A stretch of DNA of 64,000 nt from Pseudomonas agarici (GTDB lineage: Bacteria > Pseudomonadota > Gammaproteobacteria > Pseudomonadales > Pseudomonadaceae): positions 96,604 to 160,603 of the forward strand of contig NZ_FOAR01000003.1 in the NCBI RefSeq assembly GCF_900109755.1. The letters are read 5' to 3'. Under the pieces are notes generated by a model. It was given only the letters and a program-made list of their open reading frames with translations, was not told where the DNA came from and ran no database searches. The position numbers were made by a program, and so were the translations under genes. Shown piece by piece: positions 17,645 through 26,280 of the stretch. How positions within the stretch are numbered: position 1 is the first letter of the stretch; every line of letters starts with the position of its first letter.

Positions 17645-17930
17645 GGGCGCTCCGTAATCTGGACGATGATCTCCAGAATAGGCAACCCACCACCGGGCGC
17701 CACCCACCGTAGCTATGAAGGCAAGTGGGATCAATACCATGGCATCCCACGGCATTTCGTGGGAGTACGGATGCAAATTCCGGTAAGGAAAAATCTTCGC
17801 CGCGCTGATTACCACAAGGACAATAGTCGCGGTTCCCGCAAACTCGGCCTTGAGCAGCTTTTTGCGCCAGCATGTAGACCTGAAAGGGTGGCCCCACAAG
17901 CAGGGCCGCCAGTACGGCTAGAAAGCTCAG
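17645..17930 (-). pseudogene. TauE/SafE sulfite-exporter-type remnant, frameshifted
   Basis: Two frames join into a TauE/SafE C-terminal half. From 17930 one reads SFLAVLAALLVGPPFQVYML-AQK. After a switch in the AAAAA run near 17860 the other reads KLLKAEFAGTATIVLVVISAAK, then IPLAFIATVGGARW. These match the transmembrane pattern of the family. The N-terminal half is absent, and the 3' end runs directly into the CoA-transferase start. It is not functional. Upstream (to about 18050) another short frame ends QEYEWLREQAVVDAKAAKVF, which I cannot identify. Confidence 0.65.
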
Positions 17931-18124
17931 GCAAATACCTTGGCCGCCTTCGCATCGACCACAGCCTGCTCTCGAAGCCATTCGTACTCTTGTTGAGGAA
18001 CAGCCGTCGCGCCAGAATTGCCCAGTTCGTTCAAAGGGATCCGGCAGGCCAAGAAATAGCGCATTTCTTACTTCGCATCAGTTTCTTCTTCACTTCGAAC
18101 TTCATGTCAGTGATCAGCAATAAG

Positions 18125-18335
18125 GAGGAGAAATACAGTCCAACGGTAGGCGAATCAATACGAAAATTGATGCGCAAGAAATCACAAAAAATTGTGTCAG
18201 CGGTATACTTAAAAACCGTGCTCGTGGATAGATTTCGGTGAAATCCAGAAAACGAAAAAAGCGGCTCGATGCCGCTATTTTCCATGGTTTCCAGGCGTTC
18301 AGTGGGCCTTAATGGAAGCAAATATGGCGTAGCGG
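18125..18335. repeat. tRNA-flank repeat R1 (decayed copy)
   Basis: This 211-bp segment matches R2 (20741-20950) with scattered substitutions, including the blocks GATGCGCAAGAAATCACAAAA, AAAAAGCGGCT-GCCGCTATT and GGCGTTCAGTGGGCCTTA-TGGAAGC. Similarity stops about 10 bp into the 3' end of tRNA-Asp (ATGGCG-AGCGG). It keeps the terminator hairpin but has no tRNA. This is what an attachment-site duplication would leave. Confidence 0.75.
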
Positions 18336-18339
18336 GGGG

Positions 18340-18546
18340 AATATCTGCCCTGGTTCGGCCTCGCTTACCGTGGAGCACGGCGGTCGCCCGGCCCTCGCCT
18401 AGGTTTAATTGCATCGGGGTGGCACGAAGCTTGGATTTATCATCGATGTACAGAGTTTTCTCGATGCGCCCGAAATCGACCGGTGCTTCGGCCAAGTGCA
18501 GCAGATCATCCCGGTGCTCGATGAGCAGATCGAGCTTGACCGCCAA
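18340..18546 (-). pseudogene. Unrecognised coding remnant before R1
   Basis: A GC-rich frame reads MAVKLDLLIEHRDDLLHLAE and continues IEKTLYIDDKSKLRATPMQL before entering repeat R1, where coding character is lost. It directly follows the stop of the AT-rich gene at 18552. The composition differs sharply from that gene, so it is probably a fragment of another gene trapped at the island edge. I do not recognise it. Confidence 0.35.
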
Positions 18547-18551
18547 ATTTT

Positions 18552-19406
18552 CTAATACAGAACTTCTTCGGCACTTATATTAAGCATACCCTTGAACTCA
18601 AAGTTATGTTTATCCGCTTTCAAAAAGTGCTCCAAAGTTCTCACCGAGGTGGCTTCAGCATCAACTTTTAGAGCTTCGCTATAAGGAATACCCATACGGC
18701 TTGCCGCAGCCTGATAAGCCGCTATGATAAAATGTGAGCAGAATGCCCCACTAATCTGAGGTCTATTTTCAAATGCTTCTTTTGAATAAGATTGACTGGC
18801 TTTCGAAGCACTCTCACCGAAATTTGAGTTGCGTAAAACACTGAGTACAGATTTAGTTTTTGAGTACGGAACGCTTTGATCCGCGCTCCAGGCCTGCCCT
18901 ACCTGGGCAGCCCAATCACCCAAATCTTTATTTTTTGGTGAGTAAACTTTATAAAGACCTTGCCGAATTGGCCCAGAGTTTGATGACAGTTGCATGCCGC
19001 CCCGCATCTCTACAATTTCCGACTCGCCTGAGCTATTGATGCTAGTACGTCCAGGGTTGTTCGATCTTTTCGACCACATGACAGCATGGACGAGTGCAGG
19101 ATCGCCTTTATTATTTCGCAATAAAGAAAGTACGACCAACTTCTGCCCAACCTTAATTAGCTGATGATTAGTTGTTGTATTACTCTGCTGATCAAGCAAT
19201 ATAAGTATGTCACCAGCCGTGATATCTTCTTTTTGCAATTTAATGTTGTGTACAGGTTCCACCGCCTGTACATTTTCTGTCCGCATACCAGATAGCGCAT
19301 CATGAGAAACGCTATGTGGCGCAGCAGAATTTTCTGTACTCGCACGCTCTTGAGTCTGATTAATTACGGATTGAACAGATTTATAATTTGAAATTCCCAA
19401 CACCAT
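18552..19406 (-). CDS. Candidate permuted NlpC/P60-like (YiiX-type) papain-fold effector
   Basis: This 284-residue protein has no signal peptide. Its first 50 residues are rich in Ser, Gln and Asn. A GDIL motif (66-69) leads into a beta-rich region with His107 in ALVHAVMW. A LYKVYSP strand follows (151-157), and then Cys223 in GAFCSHFIIAAYQ at the start of a helix. The His-before-Cys order with GDIL and a VY-P strand is the circularly permuted NlpC/P60 (LRAT/YiiX-like) layout. AT content is much higher than in the neighbours, so it is probably foreign. The polar N-terminus would suit a secreted effector or toxin; that role is inferred. No immunity-type gene is adjacent. Confidence 0.5.
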   Translation of the reverse strand: MVLGISNYKSVQSVINQTQERASTENSAAPHSVSHDALSGMRTENVQAVEPVHNIKLQKEDITAGDILILLDQQSNTTTNHQLIKVGQKLVVLSLLRNNKGDPALVHAVMWSKRSNNPGRTSINSSGESEIVEMRGGMQLSSNSGPIRQGLYKVYSPKNKDLGDWAAQVGQAWSADQSVPYSKTKSVLSVLRNSNFGESASKASQSYSKEAFENRPQISGAFCSHFIIAAYQAAASRMGIPYSEALKVDAEATSVRTLEHFLKADKHNFEFKGMLNISAEEVLY

Positions 19407-19492
19407 AAAATCTCCATCACTATAACATATATTAAATTAAAACCATTCCGAAAATCCCTAGAGATGCTCTGAAATAGCCGAATGCTTTCCGG

Positions 19493-20253
19493 CTATCGAG
19501 CCGTCAGCCCTTTATTCAAAAAAGATGTATATTGAAACTTGTTCAACTCTCTTCGCTTTTCAGCCCTCTCGAACACCGCGAGACGATTCGCAACAGCCAT
19601 TTCCTGCATGACACGCGCACTACTTTTCACGCCTCTCGACCCGGTATAACCCGCATCGGCGCGGACCACGTTTTCCTCGCCATGCAGTAGTTTGTCGACC
19701 TGCGTAACGTTCGCAACGTCGGCCGCAGTGATCACTACACTGTGTACCAGGCCTGACTCGTCGTCGGCTCCGACGTGAGCTTTGGCGCCGAAATAATATT
19801 GGTTGCCTTTCTTGGCCTGATGCATGTCCGGGTCGCGCTTGCCGTTTTTGTTCTTGGCCAAACTGGGCGCATGAATCAGTGTGGCGTCGAAGATAGTGCC
19901 TTGAGGAAAGGACAGACCTAGGTCACCAAGATAACCATTGATCACACCGAGAATCCTGACTGCCAATTCATGTTTTTCCAGCAGGCACCGGAAATTAAGA
20001 TGGTGGTTTTGTCCGGGATCCGCTCAAGGCTCAAACCAGAAAACTGACGCAGGATGATCATTTTATACAGCGTTTCTTCCATCTCCGGATAGGCCGGGCA
20101 ACCGCCTTCACCTTTTGGATAGTAGGGCTCGCTCAAGGCAATCAAGCCCTTCCACCGTACCACCCGATCCATCTCGATCAGGAACAATTCCTTGTAGGTC
20201 TGTTTGCGCTTGTCGATGTACTCGGCGTCGACGAAGGTCATCTGTTTCATCAT
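19493..20253 (-). pseudogene. Degenerate IS5-family transposase
   Basis: Two frames cover one transposase. From 20253 it reads MKQMTFVDAEYIDKRKQTYK and PYYPKGEGGCPAYPEMEE, lacking the usual MLRVHLMQNWFGYSDPA block, and loses frame after ERIPDKTTI. The second frame (19966-19493) has VINGYLGDLGLSFPQGTI, DATLIHAPS, KGNQYYFGAKAHVGADDESG and DKLLHGEENVVRADAGYTG, then an aberrant end. It has an internal deletion of about 17-20 codons, a frameshift and a lost C-terminal third, so it is inactive. Confidence 0.85.
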
Positions 20254-20740
20254 CGGAAGGCTCGGCGACTGGTGCCCGGACAGGTTCTAAATCGGGAAGC
20301 TTTTTCAGAGTTTCCCAAGCTTTAACGATTGAAGTGAGTGGTGGCCAGATTCGCATTGGTTCCCCCATGCATCAAAACCTTGGCTGGCGAGGATATCCGC
20401 AGGAGATCATGGACAATGCTTGGCAAAAACACATCACCCGCGAAGACAGCTCCTGCGACATGTGTAGTGGTCAACTGATCCCGGACACGACGTTGATTTT
20501 TTCTCTGCCTGAGCCGGAGCCAACCCATCGTTGAAGTGGTGCAGTCGAGTCCAGTTAACCGATGTATCAGATAGTGATACCGATACATCGGTGCGCTTCT
20601 CGGGCCCTTATGCTGCCCATTATCGACAGCCACTCAGTTTTCAAACTTCGAAACGTGCGCTCCATCGACGCATTGAGGCACCTATGTCAATAAGATCGCA
20701 GCATCTGTCAGATGCCATCGGCACCTCCTTCTACATCAAA
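20254..20740. other. Island DNA without a supported gene
   Basis: Short frames are open on both strands (for example a plus-strand frame ending CDMCSGQLIPD near 20460-20500), but none has a ribosome site, family likeness or full length. It is probably debris between the transposase remnant and repeat R2. Confidence 0.4.
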
Positions 20741-20871
20741 GAGGGAAAAATACAACTCAGTGGTAGGCGAATCAATATAAAAATTGATGCGCAAGAAATC
20801 ACAAAAGATTGTGCCAGCGGTGTGCTTAAAAACCATGGCCGGAGATAGGTTCCGGTAAAATCCAGAAAGCG

Positions 20872-20892
20872 AAAAAGCGGCTCAAGGCCGCT
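20872..20892 (-). terminator. Terminator of the first tRNA pair
   Basis: On the minus strand the sequence AGCGGC-CTTGA-GCCGCT is followed by TTTTT, downstream of the leftward tRNA genes. Confidence 0.75.
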
Positions 20893-20939
20893 ATTTCCGT
20901 GGCTTCCAGGCGTTCAGTGGGCCTTAGTGGAAGCAAATA

Positions 20940-21016
20940 TGGCGCAGCGGACGGGACTCGAACCCGCGACCCCCGGCGTGACAGGCCGGTATTCTAACCG
21001 ACTGAACTACCGCTGC
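20940..21016 (-). tRNA. tRNA-Asp (GTC), copy 1
   Basis: A 77-nt cloverleaf on the minus strand with 7-bp acceptor GCAGCGG/CCGCTGC, anticodon GTC in CCTGTCACG, T-arm GGTTCGAGTCC and encoded CCA. It is identical to copy 2. Confidence 0.95.
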
Positions 21017-21035
21017 GCGTAACACTGACAACGAA

Positions 21036-21111
21036 TGGTGGGTGATGACGGGATCGAACCGCCGACCCTCTGCTTGTAAGGCAGATGCTCTCCCGGCTGA
21101 GCTAATCACCC
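21036..21111 (-). tRNA. tRNA-Val (TAC), copy 1
   Basis: A 76-nt cloverleaf on the minus strand with acceptor GGGTGAT/ATCACCC, anticodon TAC in CCTTACAAG, T-arm GGTTCGATCC and encoded CCA. It is 19 bp upstream of tRNA-Asp in the same transcript. Confidence 0.95.
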
Positions 21112-21291
21112 TTCGCTTTCGGTGTGGCGCGCAGTATGCCACAAAAAAAACATAACGCACTGATTTAAATAATCTTTTTTAAATCTCGAACTTTTCGCAA
21201 ATAACCGACGACAAAAGGCCCACATAGGGCGGAAAAGCCAGGACGGCGCTCTGTGACGCGACAGACAAAACCTCATCAGTCGTAACGACTT

Positions 21292-22230
21292 CTAACGCCA
21301 CTCCTTGCTTGGGTCGCGGGAAGCTTTTGAAATGCTGTCCTGCAACCACTCCACAAAGGCCTCCCTCGATTCGGACTTTCTGAAGCCCGACGCGCTCACC
21401 AAATAATAAGAGGTGACCTCCACCCAGGATGACGCATCCTCGAAGGGCGCCACCAGCCTGCCCTCCCTGAGCTCATCCTCCGCCAATAGCTCACTTTCCA
21501 GCACCACCCCGAGCCCGGCTGTCGCGGCTTCGATGGCCATCATCGAACGATCGAGCCAAAGCTCCTTGTTCGCCACGACAGGCTCCATGCCCATGCGTCG
21601 GAAGTAAGCGCCCCATGTAAGCGCGTTGGACGAGTGAATGAGCGTCGCGCGCGCCAAATCATCTAGTGCCTTGAGTTCGAGCCGGCTTACCAACTCGGGA
21701 CTGCACAACGGACGTAGTCGCTCAGTCAACAACGGTTTGATATCCGTATGGGTGACCAGCGGCGGCCCATAGGAAATCACCAGGTCATACCTGTTAGTCA
21801 GCAAGTCTTCGTTTTCGCTCAGGGTCGAGAGCCTGATCTTCACATCGGGATAGGATTGCAAAAAACCGATCAATCTCGGCTGCAACCACTTCACGGCAAA
21901 GCTCGGGCTGGCAGCCACCACCAAGTGTCCATCCTGGGATTGAGGCGAGACCACATTGGTCGCGTTGGATATCTGTTCAAAGGCCATCTTGATCTCTACG
22001 GCATAAGTCCGACCGGCCTGGGTAAGCACCGCTTTTCCGGCGTGGCGCTGAAATAATTGGACCCCCAGAAAATCCTCCAGGAGCTGAATCTGGTGACTGA
22101 TCGCCGAAGGCGTGACAGCGAGCTCATCCGCACCGCGAACGAAACTGCCAAGCCTGGAAGCGGCCTCGAATGCAACCAGGGCCTTCATGGGCGGGAGACG
22201 AAACTTTGCCGTGGTAGGTGATGAATTCAT
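21292..22230 (-). CDS. LysR-type regulator, DgdR-like by position
   Basis: This 312-residue protein has the LysR helix-turn-helix (GADELAVTPSAISHQIQLLEDFL) and a GcvA-like sensor domain (WLQPRLIGFLQSYPDV). The start at 22230 (MNSSPTTAKF) is the closest ATG giving a normal N-terminus. It is divergent from a DgdA-like decarboxylase; in Burkholderia dgdA is controlled by a divergent LysR protein, DgdR, so the same pairing is likely here. Both promoters lie in the 156-bp gap. Confidence 0.82.
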   Translation of the reverse strand: MNSSPTTAKFRLPPMKALVAFEAASRLGSFVRGADELAVTPSAISHQIQLLEDFLGVQLFQRHAGKAVLTQAGRTYAVEIKMAFEQISNATNVVSPQSQDGHLVVAASPSFAVKWLQPRLIGFLQSYPDVKIRLSTLSENEDLLTNRYDLVISYGPPLVTHTDIKPLLTERLRPLCSPELVSRLELKALDDLARATLIHSSNALTWGAYFRRMGMEPVVANKELWLDRSMMAIEAATAGLGVVLESELLAEDELREGRLVAPFEDASSWVEVTSYYLVSASGFRKSESREAFVEWLQDSISKASRDPSKEWR

Positions 22231-22386
22231 TTGAGGGTGCGCTGAATTATATGAGCTAGCATGGCAATGACCCACGTTCGTAAGATCCAGTGAACAGGAA
22301 GCAAACTGCGAGCCAATTGACAATGCCGGTCCGGCTCGTGAACACCTGTAGATCCGCGCACATTCATATACGAGTTGGGGTTCAAG

Positions 22387-23700
22387 ATGCAAAACGATCT
22401 ATTGCAGGCGTCCAAAGAGTTCATGGTTCGTTACGGTGGCGATGCTTTCCCGGAGCTTTTCCATTCAGCTAAAGGCACCATTGTTACCGACAGTAAAGGT
22501 CGTGAGTATCTCGACTTCACCTCCGGGCAAATGTGCGCCACCATCGGCCATAACCACCCTGCCATTGTCGAAGCGGTCAATCGCGCTGGAAAGAAAGCCT
22601 TCCACATGTTCAGCGGCATGATCCCCGAAGTTGTTGCCGAACTGGCTCAAACACTTGCCCGAGACTGGCTGCCCGGCGATATCAAACGCTCTATCTTTGT
22701 TAATACCGGCTCGGAAGCAACGGAAGTTGCACTGCGCATGGCCAAAATGTACACCGATGGCTACGAAGTATTGGCCCTCGGTGGCTCGTGGCACGGCATC
22801 ACCGGTGGCGCAAGCACCGTGTCGATGGCCAGTGATCGTAAAGGCTACGGCGTCCCCCCTCCTGGCGTATTCGTGATCCCCGAGCCGAACTCCTACCGGC
22901 CTTATCTGGCGGGCATGAGCGCCGAAGAAAGTGCATTGGCCAACCTCGATGTCGCTCTGCGCATGTTCGATATGCAATCCGCCGGTCGTGGCGCCGCCAT
23001 TGTTGTAGAACCGGTGATCAGCGCCGGCGGCGTATTGGTTCCGCCCAAGTCGTTCATGCAAGCGTTGCGAAAAGCCGCCGACGACCGAGGCATGTTGCTC
23101 ATTTTTGACGAAGCTCAAACCGCATTTGGCCGGATTGGCACCAAAACCGGTTCGCAATACTTCGGCATCGTGCCGGACATCATGACCATGTCGAAAACCC
23201 TCGGCGGCGGTCTTCCCCTGGCGGCTGTTGCGACCACGGCAAAAATCGAAGACGCGCTGTTCGACAAGCACTTTACCTTCTATACCAGCCATGTATCCGA
23301 CCCGCTGACGGCGGAAGTAGGCCTCGCAGTCCTGGATGTCATCACCCGGGAAAACATGGTCGCCCAAGCCAACGTCATGGGTGACTACCTGCGCGGGCAA
23401 TTCAACGAACTCCAGGAGCGCTATGAAGTCATTGGCGACGTCCGGGGCCTTGGCCTGCTGCTGGGGATCGAACTTGTCACAGACCGTGAGTCGCGCAAAG
23501 CCGCCCACGAGTTGGGGGCCCTGACGACCCAGAAATGCTTCCAATATGGCTTGAGCATGAACATTCGCCGCCGCCCTGAACGAGGATCGGTATGGCGCAT
23601 TGCGCCGCCGCTGACAGTAAGCTACAGCGAATGTGATCGCGCTATTGAAATTCTCGAGCGAGCCTTGCGCGAAAGCCTTGATGAAATCGCCAAGCGATAA
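22387..23700 (+). CDS. Class III PLP enzyme, 2,2-dialkylglycine decarboxylase-like
   Basis: This 437-residue fold-type I PLP enzyme strongly resembles DgdA of Burkholderia. Shared blocks are HLVRYGG-like MVRYGGDAFPE, LDFTSGQMCATIGHNHP, HMFSGMIPEVV, the SWHG cofactor loop, RGMLLIFDEAQTAFGR, MSKTLGGGLPLAA with the Schiff-base lysine, FYTSHVSDPL and SMNIRRRP. DgdA decarboxylates dialkylglycines and transaminates pyruvate. A related omega-aminotransferase role is possible. ATG 22387 is the family start. It leads a transport and aminotransferase gene set. Confidence 0.8.
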   Translation: MQNDLLQASKEFMVRYGGDAFPELFHSAKGTIVTDSKGREYLDFTSGQMCATIGHNHPAIVEAVNRAGKKAFHMFSGMIPEVVAELAQTLARDWLPGDIKRSIFVNTGSEATEVALRMAKMYTDGYEVLALGGSWHGITGGASTVSMASDRKGYGVPPPGVFVIPEPNSYRPYLAGMSAEESALANLDVALRMFDMQSAGRGAAIVVEPVISAGGVLVPPKSFMQALRKAADDRGMLLIFDEAQTAFGRIGTKTGSQYFGIVPDIMTMSKTLGGGLPLAAVATTAKIEDALFDKHFTFYTSHVSDPLTAEVGLAVLDVITRENMVAQANVMGDYLRGQFNELQERYEVIGDVRGLGLLLGIELVTDRESRKAAHELGALTTQKCFQYGLSMNIRRRPERGSVWRIAPPLTVSYSECDRAIEILERALRESLDEIAKR

Positions 23701-23751
23701 AGCAGTAGATAAAAATACAATATTAATAAAAACGATGAAGGAGTGGTGGGT

Positions 23752-24663
23752 ATGAAGCGCGTGCAGCTATGTACAAAAGTAATCGCCATTGTAACGGGTT
23801 TCACCCTTCTAGGTCTGGTATCACAAGCCCAGGCTGAAAGTCTGACCTTGGAAAAAATAAAAAACGACGGCAAGCTGACTCTGGGCTATAGAGAGTCTTC
23901 AGTTCCCTTTTCGTATCTGGGAGGCGATGCGAAACCCGTGGGATTGGCGATTGACCTTTGCACTGCAGTTGCCGAAAAGGTCAAGTCGCAGCTTGATCTA
24001 CCAAACTTTCAGATAAGATACATCCCGGTCAATCCGGCAAACAGAATACCGCTCCTGCAAAATGGCACCATCGATCTGGAATGCGGTAGCACGACCAATA
24101 CGCTGGATCGCCAAAAGCAGGTAGCGTTCTCTATTCCGACTTTTGTCGGAGAGACTACCTGGTTGGCCCTTGAGTCTTCCGGGATAACCAATACCCAGCA
24201 ACTTAAAGGCAAAACGGTAGTTATCACTCAAGGCTCGCTTAGCCTCGCCTCGGGAATGAAACTCAACCAAGATGCAAATCTTGGAATGACCATAGTCAAC
24301 GCTAAAGATCAGGCGGAATCACTGTTGATGTTGCGCAGTGGCCGGGTGGCTGCATTCTTTGAGGACAACATACTCCAAGCGGGGCTGGTGGCAAACCTGG
24401 GTAAGGGGGTGAAGTTCACCTACTTCGCCAATGAATATGCAACACCGCAATATTACGGATTGATGCTGCGCAAGGACGATGGCGAGTTCAAGCAATTGAT
24501 TGACAATGTCATCAAACAAAAAATGGCCTCCGGAGAGTTTGCCGCGCTCTATAAAAAATGGTTCGAACAACCCATACCACCCCGAGACAACAATCTTGAA
24601 TTACCACTGAGCGAGGCTCTCAAAGGGGTAATCGCCGACCCCAAAGACTACGTAACAAACTGA
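23752..24663 (+). CDS. Amino-acid ABC transporter substrate-binding protein, GltI-like
   Basis: This 303-residue periplasmic protein has a signal peptide (cleavage after SQAQA) and a type II binding-protein fold: LTLGYRESSVPFSYL, GLAIDLCTAVAEK and DLECGSTTNTLDR. This pattern is the glutamate/aspartate group. The start at 23752 follows AAGGAG by 8 bp. It lies 51 bp downstream of the DgdA-like gene and 15 bp upstream of the first permease, so one operon is likely. The ligand may be an unusual amino acid handled by the neighbouring enzymes. Confidence 0.85.
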   Translation: MKRVQLCTKVIAIVTGFTLLGLVSQAQAESLTLEKIKNDGKLTLGYRESSVPFSYLGGDAKPVGLAIDLCTAVAEKVKSQLDLPNFQIRYIPVNPANRIPLLQNGTIDLECGSTTNTLDRQKQVAFSIPTFVGETTWLALESSGITNTQQLKGKTVVITQGSLSLASGMKLNQDANLGMTIVNAKDQAESLLMLRSGRVAAFFEDNILQAGLVANLGKGVKFTYFANEYATPQYYGLMLRKDDGEFKQLIDNVIKQKMASGEFAALYKKWFEQPIPPRDNNLELPLSEALKGVIADPKDYVTN

Positions 24664-24678
24664 TCCTGGAGGTGACAA

Positions 24679-25407
24679 GTGGACATTCTATTTGCACCTA
24701 CCCCAGATGGCAGTACCTATCTGATGTGGATGCTATCGGGATTAAGCTGGACGCTTCTATTATGGATACTGGCCTCTATAATCGCCTTCCCTGTCGGGAT
24801 CGTCATAGGTGCCATGCGCACCGCGCCTTGGCGAGCTATACGCTTGACGGGAAAACTGTACGTGCAGATTTTTCGCAACATCCCTCTGCTCGTCCAGGTT
24901 TTTCTCTGGTATTTCATCGTCCCGGAACTGCTCCCGATTGCCTATGGCGACGCCCTGAAACAGCTACCGCCGCCATGGATCGGCGTTATTTGCGCAATCG
25001 CGGGGTTGGGGCTTTACACCTCGGCGCGGGTGGCCGAGCAAGTGCGAGCAGGTGTCGAAGCCCTGAGCCCTGGTCAGCGTGGTGCCTGCAGCGCGTTGGG
25101 GTTATCTGTCCGGGCCATGTATGTTCATATCCTGCTGCCTCAAGCATTAAGGATAACGCTACCCACTCTGACCAGTGAAATGTTGGGGCTATTAAAGAAC
25201 ACCTCGGTAGCCCTGACCATCGGAATATTGGAGATCACTTCCCGTGCCCAGCAAATGAATGAATTCACGTTCCAGACATTCACCGCATTTACCTGCGCCA
25301 CCGTACTGTATTTGCTGTTGGCCTTGATCGTTCATTTTATGGCAATGCTTCTGGAGAAGCGCTACAGCGTGCCAGGCCTGAACCTCCGACCAACGAGAGG
25401 TCATTGA
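24679..25407 (+). CDS. Amino-acid ABC transporter permease, GltJ-like
   Basis: This 242-residue HisM/GltJ-type permease has about five membrane segments and the ATPase-coupling loop EALSPGQRGACSALGLS, which matches the EAA motif. GTG 24679 is the start, preceded by GGAGG. It pairs with the next gene to form the membrane channel. Confidence 0.85.
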   Translation: MDILFAPTPDGSTYLMWMLSGLSWTLLLWILASIIAFPVGIVIGAMRTAPWRAIRLTGKLYVQIFRNIPLLVQVFLWYFIVPELLPIAYGDALKQLPPPWIGVICAIAGLGLYTSARVAEQVRAGVEALSPGQRGACSALGLSVRAMYVHILLPQALRITLPTLTSEMLGLLKNTSVALTIGILEITSRAQQMNEFTFQTFTAFTCATVLYLLLALIVHFMAMLLEKRYSVPGLNLRPTRGH

Positions 25408-25408
25408 A

Positions 25409-26158
25409 ATGTTAGGCAGCTTCGATACAACAGCGGTCCTGGAGGCTGTGCCCTTGCTGTGGCAAGGTCTGGTATTTTCTCTCGAACTCACTCTCGTAGC
25501 TCTTGTGGGGGGAATGGCCTTCGGAATACTTCTAGCCGTAGTCAGGCAACTGAATATTCCAATACTTAGCCAAATTGCCAAACTGTATATCGTGCTCATG
25601 AGGTCAGTACCGCTGATACTGGTACTATTCTGGTTTTTCTTCCTGGTGCCGTTGGCTATTGGTCACTTTACCATAGGCGGGCAGCCAATACCCGTTGGTG
25701 CAAGGGCCACGGCATTCATAACATTTACCATGTTCGAAGCAGCATTCTATGCCGAGATCATACGCTCCGGCTTGCGCTCCATCAGTGTCGGGCAGTATGA
25801 GGCTGCCCAGGCCCTGGGCATTTCGACATTCAGCACTTATAGTAAAATCATTATTCCTCAAGTGCTGCGAGCAACCGCACCAATCGTGGTCACTCAAACT
25901 ATTATTTTATTCCAAGATACATCCCTGGTCTATGTACTGTCGCTGACCGACTTTCTCGGCGCGGCATCAAAAACCGCACAACGGGATGGAACACTGATTG
26001 AAATGTACACAACCGTCGCACTGGGTTATTTGCTGCTATGCGTGGCGGGCTCCGAACTCGCAGAATTCCTTAAAGATAAAAACAATAGCCCCAAAGGCAA
26101 TTGGATTAAACGTGCGGTAAATTTTCGTTTTTCCTCTTTGGACACTAATGGGCTATGA
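25409..26158 (+). CDS. Amino-acid ABC transporter permease, GltK-like
   Basis: This 249-residue permease starts 1 bp after the GltJ-like stop. The coupling loop is SVGQYEAAQALGIS, a good EAA motif. No nucleotide-binding subunit follows, although amino-acid importers of this type normally have one as the next gene. The ATPase must be supplied from elsewhere or the importer is inactive. Confidence 0.85.
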   Translation: MLGSFDTTAVLEAVPLLWQGLVFSLELTLVALVGGMAFGILLAVVRQLNIPILSQIAKLYIVLMRSVPLILVLFWFFFLVPLAIGHFTIGGQPIPVGARATAFITFTMFEAAFYAEIIRSGLRSISVGQYEAAQALGISTFSTYSKIIIPQVLRATAPIVVTQTIILFQDTSLVYVLSLTDFLGAASKTAQRDGTLIEMYTTVALGYLLLCVAGSELAEFLKDKNNSPKGNWIKRAVNFRFSSLDTNGL

Positions 26159-26280
26159 GCATGAATGCAATGGCCGGACGTAAAGAGATAGCACTCCAGC
26201 CCGGCACTGGTAAACACCATTAGCGCCTGACAGATATTCGGCCTTTCCCCCATACAATCGCATTATCGAGGTGTGTTGCT

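Larger units (their letters stand above)
20741..21133. repeat. tRNA-flank repeat R2
   Basis: R2 consists of a left arm shared with R1 (20741-20950), a leftward terminator, tRNA-Asp, tRNA-Val and 22 bp beyond. From about 20872 to 21133 it is essentially identical to R3 (27485-27748), an offset of 6,615 bp. Identity ends after GGTGTGGCGCGCA. The DNA between R2 and R3 is therefore bounded by direct repeats of roughly 260 bp. Confidence 0.88.

Noticed and set aside
18126..18241. Frame through repeat R1 as a gene
   Set aside because: The same sequence in R2 is open in a different way and both belong to a noncoding tRNA flank.
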